This document shows, in pieces, positions 19,328 to 29,045 of a stretch of 57,946 nt of DNA. The first letter of the stretch is position 1. Every line of letters starts with the position of its first letter. This DNA is from Flavobacteriales bacterium (GTDB taxonomy: Bacteria; Bacteroidota; Bacteroidia; Flavobacteriales_D; UBA2798): positions 1 to 57,946 of the forward strand of contig JAIBBF010000016.1 in the NCBI GenBank assembly GCA_019694795.1. The letters run 5' to 3'. Under the pieces are notes generated by a model. That model had not been told where the DNA came from. It made no database searches and saw nothing but the letters and a program-made list of their open reading frames with translations. The position numbers and the translations under genes are program-made.

Positions 19328-20974
19328 ATGAAACGAGTTTTAAGTCTTCAGGGTGTATTAGCCATACTGTTTGTGATTGCAGCAGGAATTTTCCTGTACC
19401 TGCCTTCACAAAGTGAAACAGTGGTGGATGAGTTTAATATTTATTACATGTTTACCTATTCGGCATTGGGACTCGGTTTCCTGATGCTGGTGCATGAAGC
19501 CGGTTTTACCATTGCCACGTTTATTGCGCGGATTTTTACCGGTTCGCTGTTCATTGTATCCGGATTGATTAAAGCGAATGATCCGCGTGGTTTTGGATAT
19601 AAACTGGAAGAATATTTCCGAGAAGATAGTCTGGGTGGATTCTGGTCGAACTTTCACGACTGGGCTTTACCATTGGCCATTCTCATTGCTTCGAGTGAAG
19701 TGGTATTGGGGCTGGCAGTGTTGTTCGGAGGAAAATCGCGTTTAACCAATTGGACCCTCTTTGCCATGGCCTTGTTTTTTGCCTGGCTCACCTGGTTTAC
19801 CGCATCCTGCAACGATTCCCGCGATCAGTTTCAGGCCGACCGTGCCTTGAAGATGGAACAGGTGGAAAAAGAATGTGGAGAATGGTTTCAATACAAGGAC
19901 GATGTAATTGATGAATCGTATTTACCCGAAGAGGTAGCCGGAATTACTTCCTGCAGAGAAAAATTTCAGGCCGTAGATACCCTGCATTTCGATCGCGAAT
20001 GCGTCAACGATTGCGGATGTTTTGGTGATGCGCTCAAAGGAAGCATTGGCCGCTCACTCACACCGTGGGAAAGTTTTTACAAGGACATCACCCTCATGTT
20101 TTTTGTACTGGTGCTATTGGTCGCACAAAAGAAAATCGCATTCAACACACTGCGTGATGATGTAGTGATTTTACCTGCTTCCTTATTGGCCATTGCATTA
20201 TTTGCGGGCGGACTCTTCAGCTGGTGGTTCCCATTCTGGTTTACGCTGATTTGCATTGCACTTTATTATCTGCTTAAAAAATGGTTCATCCCTGCATTGG
20301 GTAAAGAATGGACCGTTGCCATCGGAATGATCATTGCATCATTGGTATTTACTTTGTATTGCACGTACTATCTTCCAATCAAAGATTTTCGTCCCTACGC
20401 CATTGGTCACGATATCAATGTAGAACGCACAGATATTCCTCCGGTTCTCAAGTTTCAGTATTTGCTCAAGGAAAAAGCAAGCGGAAAAGAAATCTGGTTC
20501 GATCAGTTTCCTGAAAACTACGAAGAGAAATACGAATACGTAACCAACAAATCGGAGATCATCGATCCGGGTAAAGATGCACCTGCACGCGATTTTTCAA
20601 TTAGCCGGATGGAAGATGGAACAGATATTACAGATTCCGTTTTACATATGGATCATGCCTTGCTGGTGGTTGCTTATGATTTAACGCATAGTCCGGTTGG
20701 CCGACTCCAAACACTTCAGCAATTAAGTAAAACCGCTTCCGAATCCGGAATGCATACCTATTTGCTGACTTCAACCTTACCCGATCAGATCCGTGAGATT
20801 GCATCGAAATATCAATTGGAATTTAATTTCTGTCTGAGCGATGAGAAGGTATTGAAGACGATGATTCGCAGTAATCCGGGATTAATGTATTTGCGCAAAG
20901 GTGTGGTAACAGAAATGTGGCCGGGTACACGATTGCCGAATGTGGAGGAAATACAAAGTTTAACTACTAAATAA
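19328..20974 (+). CDS. DoxX-like membrane protein of the BT_3928 family with thioredoxin-like tail
   Basis: The 548-residue protein has an N-terminal membrane helix and a DoxX-like bundle (RIFTGSLFIVSGLIKANDP and several helices to about residue 160). A Cys-rich periplasmic loop contains the family motif NDCGCFGDALKGS near residue 230, and four more helices lie at about 255-350. The C-terminal part from about 420 looks thioredoxin-like but lacks a CxxC pair. BT_3928-type proteins are typical of Bacteroidota and are thought to act in envelope redox or respiratory functions. It is followed after seven bases by the permease-tpiA-prmA run. Confidence 0.75.
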   Translation: MKRVLSLQGVLAILFVIAAGIFLYLPSQSETVVDEFNIYYMFTYSALGLGFLMLVHEAGFTIATFIARIFTGSLFIVSGLIKANDPRGFGYKLEEYFREDSLGGFWSNFHDWALPLAILIASSEVVLGLAVLFGGKSRLTNWTLFAMALFFAWLTWFTASCNDSRDQFQADRALKMEQVEKECGEWFQYKDDVIDESYLPEEVAGITSCREKFQAVDTLHFDRECVNDCGCFGDALKGSIGRSLTPWESFYKDITLMFFVLVLLVAQKKIAFNTLRDDVVILPASLLAIALFAGGLFSWWFPFWFTLICIALYYLLKKWFIPALGKEWTVAIGMIIASLVFTLYCTYYLPIKDFRPYAIGHDINVERTDIPPVLKFQYLLKEKASGKEIWFDQFPENYEEKYEYVTNKSEIIDPGKDAPARDFSISRMEDGTDITDSVLHMDHALLVVAYDLTHSPVGRLQTLQQLSKTASESGMHTYLLTSTLPDQIREIASKYQLEFNFCLSDEKVLKTMIRSNPGLMYLRKGVVTEMWPGTRLPNVEEIQSLTTK

Positions 20975-20981
20975 CCGACGA

Positions 20982-22298
20982 GTGCTGAGGTTTATAATAA
21001 AAAAATTAATGTATGGATTCCTCGTATTGTTCGGGGTGATTACGGTTATTTTCTTTTTGTTCCATACCAAACCCGGTGACCCGGCAAGGATGTTGGGCGG
21101 ACAAAACGTCAATGAAGAAATCATCAAATCCATTCGTCACGACCTCGGTCTGGATCTTCCATTGTACAAACAATACCTGCTTTATCTCAACGACCTTTCA
21201 CCGATTTCCATCAATTCCAGCAATGAAGAATCTCATCTGTATTGGGATACGACCAAATACAGCGGAACAGAACTGGTATCATTGGGTGGCGATAAAGTTT
21301 TAACACTAAAACTTCCGCATTTCAGAAGAAGCTACCGTTCTAAACAAAAAGTGGCGGATATCATTATGGAATCTTTACCGGGTACCATTGTCCTTGCTGC
21401 ATCTGCCATTGTGTTTGCCACCTTTATTGGAATTATTCTTGGAATATTTTCTGCATTGTACAAAGGATCATTTTTCGATAGTTTTTCATTGGTGGTGGCA
21501 GTGTTGGGGATGAGCGGACCATCGCATTTTATGGCGATTATTATTGCCTGGATAGGAGGGTACCTGTGGTATGAAGTCACGTGGATACCGCAATTGCCGA
21601 TGTATTTTTTAGTGGCCGGATTAATTGTGGGTGTCGCGTTTAACAAGTACAGCACGCGAAAACAAGTCGCGAAGAATTTCTCCTGGCAGTTTTTGTTTGA
21701 GTCGGGATTAAAAGGATTCGGACTTGGAATTTTAGGTTGGTTAGTTGGATTGGGAATCAATGGAATTATGGGATATGAATGGTTACCCTTAATCAATTCG
21801 TATTTCGGATTACCCGGAACTGGACTTGAAACAAATGGTTCCTTGTATGAGGTAGATAACCTGACCGGTAACGAATATCTCAAGCTCAGCAATCTTATTC
21901 TGCCGGCGCTTACATTGGGAATTCGTCCACTCGCCATTGTGCTTCAGCTTACCCGCAGTTCCATGCTCGATGTAATGTCGCAAGATTATATTCGAACGGC
22001 TACTGCAAAAGGACTGTCGAAATATACCGTTGTTGCCAAGCATGCTTTAAAAAATGCATTGAATCCGGTAATCACCGCTATTTCCGGTTGGTTTGCATCA
22101 CTATTGGCAGGAGCTGTGTTTGTTGAGAATATTTTCAACTGGAATGGAATTGGAAAAAAAGTGTTCGACTCAGTAGTGAACGACGATTTTCCGGTGGTGG
22201 TTGGTAGTGTTTTGATCATCGCCACCATGTTTGTTATCATCAACATCATGGTTGATATTATTTACGGAATTCTAGATCCCCGAATCAGATTAAAATAA
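20982..22298 (+). CDS. ABC transporter permease, oligopeptide/nickel (OppB/DppB) type
   Basis: The 438-residue inner-membrane protein starts with a GTG (MLRFIIKKLMYGF...). It has the OppB N-terminal signature PGDPARMLGG and the later BPD permease region LARIVLQLTRSSMLDVMSQDYIRTATAKGLS-like block, whose EAA loop is recognisable in DYIRTATAKGLSKYTVVAKHAL. A large extracytoplasmic insert (about residues 60-125) and extra helices make it longer than the roughly 310-residue E. coli protein. No second permease, ATPase or binding protein is adjacent, so the partners are elsewhere. Its stop shares a base with the tpiA start. Confidence 0.82.
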   Translation: MLRFIIKKLMYGFLVLFGVITVIFFLFHTKPGDPARMLGGQNVNEEIIKSIRHDLGLDLPLYKQYLLYLNDLSPISINSSNEESHLYWDTTKYSGTELVSLGGDKVLTLKLPHFRRSYRSKQKVADIIMESLPGTIVLAASAIVFATFIGIILGIFSALYKGSFFDSFSLVVAVLGMSGPSHFMAIIIAWIGGYLWYEVTWIPQLPMYFLVAGLIVGVAFNKYSTRKQVAKNFSWQFLFESGLKGFGLGILGWLVGLGINGIMGYEWLPLINSYFGLPGTGLETNGSLYEVDNLTGNEYLKLSNLILPALTLGIRPLAIVLQLTRSSMLDVMSQDYIRTATAKGLSKYTVVAKHALKNALNPVITAISGWFASLLAGAVFVENIFNWNGIGKKVFDSVVNDDFPVVVGSVLIIATMFVIINIMVDIIYGILDPRIRLK

Positions 22299-23053
22299 TG
22301 AGAAAAAAAATTGTTGCAGGTAACTGGAAAATGAACCTCAGTTATCATGAAGCCCACGCTTTTTTTGCTCAGTTGCTGGAGCACAAAGATGAATTTCCCC
22401 GTAAGGCGGAAGTAATTGTTTGTCCACCCTCCATCTACATTCGCGAATTTGCCAAGAAAGCGGGATCGGCCATTGCTGTGGGAGCGCAGAATTGTCACCA
22501 TTTACAAGAAGGTGCCTTTACCGGCGAAGTAAGTGCGGAGATGATGAAATCCATTGGTGCAAAATATTGCATTGTGGGTCATTCTGAACGCCGAATGATG
22601 TGCAATGAAAATGATGAAATCGTCGCTTTAAAATTGCGCTCTGCTCTTCAGGTTTCCCTGAATGTGATTTTATGCTGTGGGGAGCCGAAAGAAATCCGCG
22701 AAAAGCAGGAGCATTTTGGTTTTGTTGAACAACAAATTCGTTCGGCTTTAAGTGGATTGGATCTTGCTGCACTTTCCAAAGTAATCATTGCTTATGAACC
22801 TATATGGGCCATTGGTACGGGACTAACCGCCACTACTGAACAGGCACAGGAAATGCATGCCCACATCCGTTCGGTGATAGCAAGCCTGTTTTCGCAAGAA
22901 GTTGCGGATAACATTTCCATTCTGTACGGCGGATCATGCAATGCAGAAAATGCACCGGGACTATTTCGTTGCAAAGATGTGGATGGCGGATTAATCGGTG
23001 GTGCGTCGTTGAAATTGTCCACCTTTCTACCCATTATTAAAGCTGCTATCTGA
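22298..23053 (+). CDS. tpiA: triosephosphate isomerase
   Basis: This enzyme interconverts dihydroxyacetone phosphate and glyceraldehyde 3-phosphate. All landmarks are present: GNWKMN near the N terminus with the catalytic Lys, GHSERR with the catalytic His, AYEPIWAIGTG with the catalytic Glu and the start of the mobile loop, and ILYGGSCNAENA plus DGGLIGGASL binding phosphate. The length of 251 residues is standard. The start overlaps the permease stop and its stop overlaps the prmA start by one base (TGATG), so translation is coupled along the run. Confidence 0.97.
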   Translation: MRKKIVAGNWKMNLSYHEAHAFFAQLLEHKDEFPRKAEVIVCPPSIYIREFAKKAGSAIAVGAQNCHHLQEGAFTGEVSAEMMKSIGAKYCIVGHSERRMMCNENDEIVALKLRSALQVSLNVILCCGEPKEIREKQEHFGFVEQQIRSALSGLDLAALSKVIIAYEPIWAIGTGLTATTEQAQEMHAHIRSVIASLFSQEVADNISILYGGSCNAENAPGLFRCKDVDGGLIGGASLKLSTFLPIIKAAI

Positions 23054-23886
23054 TGGAATATGTAGCTGCTCATTTTGATCTTGAAGAACTGCTTCCCTTT
23101 CGCGAAATTTTATTGTACGAATTGGGTGAACTGGGTTTCGAAAGTTTCGAAGAGCATGAAGAAGGATTATCGGCTTACATTCCTTCTGATCATTTCAATA
23201 AACAGGCTTTGGATGAAATGTTGGTTCCTTATGCGAATCAGTTTAAATGGGAATTAAGCTTTGAAACGATTCCTCAGCAAAACTGGAATGCACAATGGGA
23301 ATCGAATTTTCATCCGATTGTGGTGAATGAAAAATGTTCAATCCGCGCCCCTTTCCATCCTTCATTCCCCAATACCGAGATAGAATTGATCATTCGTCCC
23401 CAAATGAGCTTCGGTACGGGTCACCATGAAACCACCTGGCTGATGTCGCGCAGGATTTTTGGTTTGGAGCTGAAAAATAAATCCTTACTCGATATGGGTT
23501 GCGGAACTGGGGTACTCGCAATACTTGCTGCAAAGCTGGGAGCCGGACCAATTACTGCGATAGATATTGATGAGTGGTCCTACGAAAACACACTGGAAAA
23601 CAATCAACTTAACAACATATCGGGGATGATTGTTGAAAAAGGAGATGCTTCTTTATTGGCTGGGCGCTCCTTTCAGGTTATATTAGCTAACATCAACCGA
23701 AACGTTCTTTTGGCTGATATGGGAACCTATGCAACGTGTCTGCAAGCAGGTGGCAGGATTCTCTTCAGCGGTTTTTTTGTAAGTGATGTGGAGACGATCC
23801 GCCAAGCTGCAGAAAAGCAAGGCCTGATTTTTGAAGGTCAGGATGAAAAGAACAATTGGGTGGTGTTGGAATTCAAAAAAAGCTGA
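23053..23886 (+). CDS. prmA: ribosomal protein L11 methyltransferase
   Basis: This SAM-dependent enzyme trimethylates ribosomal protein L11. The 277-residue protein has the PrmA N-terminal substrate-recognition domain (ELGFESFEEHEEGLSAYIP, then NWNAQWESNFHPIVV). The methyltransferase core follows with the family block PQMSFGTGHHETT, motif I LLDMGCGTGVLAILAAKLGA, ITAIDIDEWSYENTLEN and VILANINRNVLL. The stop is followed one base later by the next gene's ATG at 23888. Confidence 0.95.
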   Translation: MEYVAAHFDLEELLPFREILLYELGELGFESFEEHEEGLSAYIPSDHFNKQALDEMLVPYANQFKWELSFETIPQQNWNAQWESNFHPIVVNEKCSIRAPFHPSFPNTEIELIIRPQMSFGTGHHETTWLMSRRIFGLELKNKSLLDMGCGTGVLAILAAKLGAGPITAIDIDEWSYENTLENNQLNNISGMIVEKGDASLLAGRSFQVILANINRNVLLADMGTYATCLQAGGRILFSGFFVSDVETIRQAAEKQGLIFEGQDEKNNWVVLEFKKS

Positions 23887-23887
23887 T

Positions 23888-26800
23888 ATGCCAGTATTGA
23901 GGAGAGCAATTACTGCGATCATTCTGATCGCTTCATTTTCATTTGTCAACGCACAAACATCGTTCACGGCCAATCCGGAGAAATTCATTTCTCAGTTGCA
24001 GGATTACCTCGCGCAGTACGATCGTAAAGAGGCAAAAAATTTCATGGACAAATTCGAGCCGGTGTTTTTAAAAATGCCATCGAATATTCAGTCCGACGCC
24101 TACACCATGGCCAATAACCTCTCGGCCAAAGGAGCAAAACCCTTTCCGGAGTTTTTCGGGTATTTAACGGGACTCCACTACATGGCGGAGAACAACATGT
24201 TCGAAAAAATTTATCCTTCCTGGAGATCTGCACTGGAAAAAACGCTGGCAGCAAAGGATAAAAAGCAATTGCCTGAATTTTTACAGTTCTGTCTTAATTT
24301 TTATACCGACGGAACCATTTACAAAACTTCCAGCTCATCCTGGAAAGCGCGCAGCAATGATTACACCTATGAGTACGATAATTCGCCGAAAATTATTTTT
24401 GCGAAAACAGATATCATCGGGTATGCTAAGAATGATAGTTCCGTTTTAAAAGGAACCTCCGGTACACTTTCCATTCTCAAGGAAAAATTCGATGGTAAAG
24501 GTGGAATTATCACCTGGGAACGCGCAGGTTTAGCGGCCGATCAAACGTATGCAGAATTAAAGCGGTTCGACATCAGTTTAAAATCGGTAGGTTATGATGC
24601 CGACTCCGTGATTTTTCACACGCCTTATTTTAAATCACCTTTATCGGGACGATTAATCGAGCGCATTGTTTCCGTTCCAAAAGCAAGTCTGGCAGTTTAT
24701 CCGCAGTTTCAATCGTATTCGAAACGACTGTTCATTAAAAACATTTTTCCCAATATCGATTACGAAGGCGGATTCATGATGCATGGTGCCAGTTTGAAAG
24801 CCTTCGGTACAGCCGATGAATTGGCAAAAATTAATATTTACCGCAATAACAAAATCTTCATGCGTGCTTTATCCACCAGCTTTACCATTAAGCCGGAAAG
24901 TATCGATGCAGAGTTTGCTGCCAATATCATCTACATTGAAAAAGATTCGATTTCGCATCCGGGATTGCGGTTTAAATACCAGAAAAGCGAAAATAAAGTC
25001 ACGCTCTCGCGTGATAAATCCGGTTTGGCTCAATCGCCTTTCTTTAATACCTACCACAATCTCGAAATGAAATTCGAGGCCTTGTACTGGAAACTCGAAG
25101 ATCCCGTAATGGAGTTTGGACCACTCTTCGGTTCCTCCGAAAAGGGAGCAACCTTCGAATCGAATAACTTTTACAGCGAACGGATTTATCAGGAATTGCG
25201 TGGAATGGATGCCGTACATCCAATGACGCCTATTGAACAATTATCTATTCGAAAAGATACCACGGTATTGCCATTGGATGAGGTTGCATCGTTTATGGGT
25301 CGACCAACAGATCAGGTAATTTCTATAATCGGAAAACTGAATGAAGGCGGATTTGTTTCTTATGATCCGGATCGGCAATTGGTAACCGTAAAGAAAAAGC
25401 TTACCAATTATTTGAGAGCGAATGCAAAAAAAATCGACTACGATCCCATCGAGATTCAGAGTGACATAGAAACACAAATGAATGCTACGTTTAATTTGCT
25501 CACGAACGATTTATTGATTCGCGGCGTTAAACGCGTTACACTTTCGGATAGTCAGTTTGTAAAAATTTATCCCGAGAAACAGGAATTGATTGTGATGAAG
25601 AATCGCAATATGAAATTCGGAGGAATTGTCAATGCAGGTTCAACGGAATATTTCGGATCGGAGTTCTTTTTTAATTATGCCGATTTTAAAGTAGATCTCT
25701 TGCGTTGCGATAGTATGCGTTTGCGTGTATGGCCTTTTGAGCCGCCGAAGGATAAACAAATCCGTGTAAAATCATCTATACGCGGGGTAAAAGGTTCCAT
25801 TGCCATTGACGGGAAGGATAATAAATCCGGTGTGAAAAAAGGATTCCAGAATTATCCGATTCTCACTTCTACTGCTCCAACCTATGTGTTTTATAACGAT
25901 AAATCCATTCACAAAGGGGTGTACGACAGTACCGCATTTTATTTCAAGGTTGATCCGTTTACCATGGATAGTCTCGATAATTTTAAATCCACCACACAAA
26001 AATTCCCCGGAGAATTTAAGTCGGCCGGTATCTTGCCTACCATTCGCGAAGAGTTAATGGTACAAAAAGATTATTCGCTTGGTTTCATTCGGAAGCTGGG
26101 TCCCGAAGGGATGAAATTGTATGGCGATAAAGCCGTATTTAAAAATGAAATTCGTTTATCGAACAAAGGACTTCAGGCAGATGGTACGCTAAACTTTTTG
26201 ACATCCTCTGCTGAGTCGAATGCCTTTACGTTATTTCCGGATTCTCTTTCGGGTGTTGCGCAGAAGTATAAAAATGTTGAGCAGAAATCCGGAATCCAGG
26301 AAGTACCCGAAGTTCACGCCAGTGAAATTATTGTACGTTATCATCCGAAAAACAAAGTGCTCTATGCACAGTCCACCGATTCTTTATTGCATTTGTTCGA
26401 CAACACCTGCAAAATGCGCGGCTTTACAGCTTTGCGTCCCGACGGAATGACGGGTCGTGGAAGAATATATTTCTCCACTGCCGAACTAAGTTCGCGGAAC
26501 TATAAGTTTAAGGCGAAGATCATTGATGCGGATACGGCGAATTTTAAATTAAAGAATCACGATTTAACATCCGAATTAGCCTTTAAGACCGATAATGTAA
26601 ATGCACATATCGACTTCACCCAGCGGGTGGGCGAATTTAAATCGAATGGTGAAGAAACCTTTGTAGAGTTCCCCGAGAACCAGTACATCTGTTATATGGA
26701 CCGCTTTAAGTGGTTTATGGATAATGAGGACATCGAACTCGAATCCGACAAACGCGCTGTATCGGGTAACATCAATATTGATACGGATATCGACTTGAGC

Positions 26801-28327
26801 GGATCTAATTTCTTCTCGGTGCATCCCGATCAGGATTCGCTTAATTTCTCAGCACCGAAAGCGAGATTCGATTTGAAAAAGAAAATTATTACCTGCCAGA
26901 AAGTGGATAATATGAACATTGGTGATGCACGGATTTATCCGGATAGTCAACGTGTAGTTATTCGCAAAAAAGCAGAAATGGAAACGCTGAAAAACGCGAA
27001 AATCGTTTGTAACTATGTTACCAAGTACCACAGTATTTACAATGCTACCGTAAAAGTTTCGGCGCGTAAAAAATATCAGGCAGAAGGCGATTACAGTTAT
27101 GTGGATGAAAATAAAATGGAGCAAAAAATCCATTTCGCCAATATATCGCTCGATACCACTTTCCAAACCTATGCAAAGGGTGACGTAAAAGAAGAAGAAC
27201 GGTTTATGTTAAGTCCGCACTTCGAATACAAAGGTGGGGTAGAGTTGAAGGCCAATGATAAAGGTTTGAACTTTAATGGCGGTGTTCGTCTGGTTCACAA
27301 ATGTGCAGCGATTGATAAAAAATGGCTGGCCTTTAAAGGGGTAGTGGATCCGAATGATATCCGCATTCCTGTTGGCGCAGATATGTTGAACATTGAAGGC
27401 GGATTTTTGGGTGCAGGACTCAGCGTGAATTCCGATTCGGTTTCATTGTATCCGACCTTCTTATCCACCAAAATGAAAAAAGAGCACCCCGATGTGGTGA
27501 AAGCAGAGGGCTTCCTGGTATTTGATAAGCGACTTCAGGAATATCAGATTGCCAAAGAAGACAAATTGAAAGAAAATACCTTACCCGGAAACTTTGTTGC
27601 TTTTGCCAAGGAGAAATGTCTCCTTCGCGGTGATGGTGCTCTGAGTTTTGGTACCAAGACCGGACAAATGAAGGTGAGTCCGATCGGAACCGTGGAGCAG
27701 GATCTTGCCACAGGAAAAACCGCTATGAAGGTGGCCATCATGTTTGACTTTCCGTTCCTGGAAAGTGCTATGGAGAAAATGGCGGATAAAATCAACAACT
27801 ATCCCGAGCTGCAGCCTTTTGAGTACGAGAAATCCAACTACGAAAAAGCACTCCGTGAATTGATTGGAATGGAGAAGGCGGATAAAGTGATTTCGGATCT
27901 GAGCTTAAACGGTGAAGTGAAAAAATTCCCGAACGAGCTGGATAAACCCATTGTACTGGCGGATGTCAGCATGAAATGGATCCCCGAAGAAGGCGTATGG
28001 ATTTCGGAAGGAAAAATCGGTATTAGTAATATTTATAAAAAGCAGGTTTTCAAGTACGTAGAGGGTAGGGTGATGATCCAAAAGGGACGACAGTTCGATG
28101 TTGTGAGTATTATTCTTAAATTGGACGACCAAAACTGGTATTTTTTCACCTATTCGAAGGAGATGCTGGAAGTGGTTTCGTCTGATAATGCGTTTAATAC
28201 AGCGATTCAGGAAACCAAAGACGATAAAAGGAAGTATAAAGGCGAAAAGGGAGAACAGGATTTTGAATTCCGATTTAACCAGGCCAAGCGTTCAAGAGCG
28301 CAGGAATTGTTGGATCGGACTTATTAA
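23888..28327 (+). CDS. very large secreted protein of unknown function
   Basis: From the ATG at 23888, one base after the prmA stop, the protein has 1479 residues with a signal peptide (LRRAITAIILIASFSFVNAQ). An N-terminal helical domain is followed by long runs of beta strands. Near residues 440-490 there is a winged-helix-like patch (PLDEVASFMGRPTDQVISIIGKL in outline), and the C-terminal third has repeated strand motifs reminiscent of OstA/LptA or AsmA-type beta structures. No cysteine pairs, protease or glycosidase motifs are evident. The gene is conserved in style with other Bacteroidota giant periplasmic proteins, but I cannot assign a function. plsY follows after 14 bases. Confidence 0.7.
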   Translation: MPVLRRAITAIILIASFSFVNAQTSFTANPEKFISQLQDYLAQYDRKEAKNFMDKFEPVFLKMPSNIQSDAYTMANNLSAKGAKPFPEFFGYLTGLHYMAENNMFEKIYPSWRSALEKTLAAKDKKQLPEFLQFCLNFYTDGTIYKTSSSSWKARSNDYTYEYDNSPKIIFAKTDIIGYAKNDSSVLKGTSGTLSILKEKFDGKGGIITWERAGLAADQTYAELKRFDISLKSVGYDADSVIFHTPYFKSPLSGRLIERIVSVPKASLAVYPQFQSYSKRLFIKNIFPNIDYEGGFMMHGASLKAFGTADELAKINIYRNNKIFMRALSTSFTIKPESIDAEFAANIIYIEKDSISHPGLRFKYQKSENKVTLSRDKSGLAQSPFFNTYHNLEMKFEALYWKLEDPVMEFGPLFGSSEKGATFESNNFYSERIYQELRGMDAVHPMTPIEQLSIRKDTTVLPLDEVASFMGRPTDQVISIIGKLNEGGFVSYDPDRQLVTVKKKLTNYLRANAKKIDYDPIEIQSDIETQMNATFNLLTNDLLIRGVKRVTLSDSQFVKIYPEKQELIVMKNRNMKFGGIVNAGSTEYFGSEFFFNYADFKVDLLRCDSMRLRVWPFEPPKDKQIRVKSSIRGVKGSIAIDGKDNKSGVKKGFQNYPILTSTAPTYVFYNDKSIHKGVYDSTAFYFKVDPFTMDSLDNFKSTTQKFPGEFKSAGILPTIREELMVQKDYSLGFIRKLGPEGMKLYGDKAVFKNEIRLSNKGLQADGTLNFLTSSAESNAFTLFPDSLSGVAQKYKNVEQKSGIQEVPEVHASEIIVRYHPKNKVLYAQSTDSLLHLFDNTCKMRGFTALRPDGMTGRGRIYFSTAELSSRNYKFKAKIIDADTANFKLKNHDLTSELAFKTDNVNAHIDFTQRVGEFKSNGEETFVEFPENQYICYMDRFKWFMDNEDIELESDKRAVSGNINIDTDIDLSGSNFFSVHPDQDSLNFSAPKARFDLKKKIITCQKVDNMNIGDARIYPDSQRVVIRKKAEMETLKNAKIVCNYVTKYHSIYNATVKVSARKKYQAEGDYSYVDENKMEQKIHFANISLDTTFQTYAKGDVKEEERFMLSPHFEYKGGVELKANDKGLNFNGGVRLVHKCAAIDKKWLAFKGVVDPNDIRIPVGADMLNIEGGFLGAGLSVNSDSVSLYPTFLSTKMKKEHPDVVKAEGFLVFDKRLQEYQIAKEDKLKENTLPGNFVAFAKEKCLLRGDGALSFGTKTGQMKVSPIGTVEQDLATGKTAMKVAIMFDFPFLESAMEKMADKINNYPELQPFEYEKSNYEKALRELIGMEKADKVISDLSLNGEVKKFPNELDKPIVLADVSMKWIPEEGVWISEGKIGISNIYKKQVFKYVEGRVMIQKGRQFDVVSIILKLDDQNWYFFTYSKEMLEVVSSDNAFNTAIQETKDDKRKYKGEKGEQDFEFRFNQAKRSRAQELLDRTY

Positions 28328-28341
28328 TTGATTGAAACTGA

Positions 28342-28995
28342 ATGGAACAAATTTTTACACCTTACAACCTAATGGCCATTTGCGTGGCCTATCTGATGGG
28401 ATCCATTCCCTCGGCAGTTTGGATAGGGAAAATTTTTTACAGTAAAGACGTTCGCCAACACGGTAGCGGAAATGCCGGAGCCACCAATACCTTTCGTGTT
28501 TTAGGAAAGCTGGCAGGAACAATTGTTCTCATTATGGATATTTCTAAAGGACTCGGTTCCATTGCTTTACTGGCATGGCTGAATCCCTATGAAACCGATT
28601 CATTTGAGCAAATCAACTTTAAACTGGCCGTTGGTATATCTGCTGTTTTAGGACATATTTTCCCCATTTTCGCCGGATTTAAAGGTGGAAAAGGGGTGGC
28701 CACTTTATTGGGAATAGTAGTTGCGCTTCATTGGCAGGCGGCATTGATTTGTATTGCAATTTTCCTGCTCATCTTCCTGGTTACCCGTTATGTTTCCTTA
28801 GGATCAATGATCACAGCGGTGAGTTTTCCGCTTTTATTTTTCTTTTTCTTTCGTCCCGTACCACTTTCACTGATTTATTTTGCCATGGTGATTGCGGTAT
28901 TGGTCCTGATTACTCACCAGAAGAACATCGAGCGACTCATGCGTCGTGAAGAGAACCGAATGAATATCCGGATCCGTAAAAGAGGTGAACGATAA
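28342..28995 (+). CDS. plsY: glycerol-3-phosphate acyltransferase PlsY
   Basis: This inner-membrane enzyme transfers the acyl group of acyl-phosphate to glycerol-3-phosphate, the first step of phospholipid synthesis. The 217-residue protein has five or six membrane helices and the PlsY loops: LMGSIPSAVWIGK, DVRQHGSGNAGATNTFRVLGK (motif 1), then GHIFPIFAGFKGGKGVAT (motif 2) and VTRYVSLGSM (motif 3). It lies directly after the 1479-residue secreted protein gene and may share its transcript. Confidence 0.95.
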   Translation: MEQIFTPYNLMAICVAYLMGSIPSAVWIGKIFYSKDVRQHGSGNAGATNTFRVLGKLAGTIVLIMDISKGLGSIALLAWLNPYETDSFEQINFKLAVGISAVLGHIFPIFAGFKGGKGVATLLGIVVALHWQAALICIAIFLLIFLVTRYVSLGSMITAVSFPLLFFFFFRPVPLSLIYFAMVIAVLVLITHQKNIERLMRREENRMNIRIRKRGER

Positions 28996-29045
28996 TTCAA
29001 CTATCTTTAAGGTTTGGTGTACAGACCTTTAGGAATCACGAGCGT

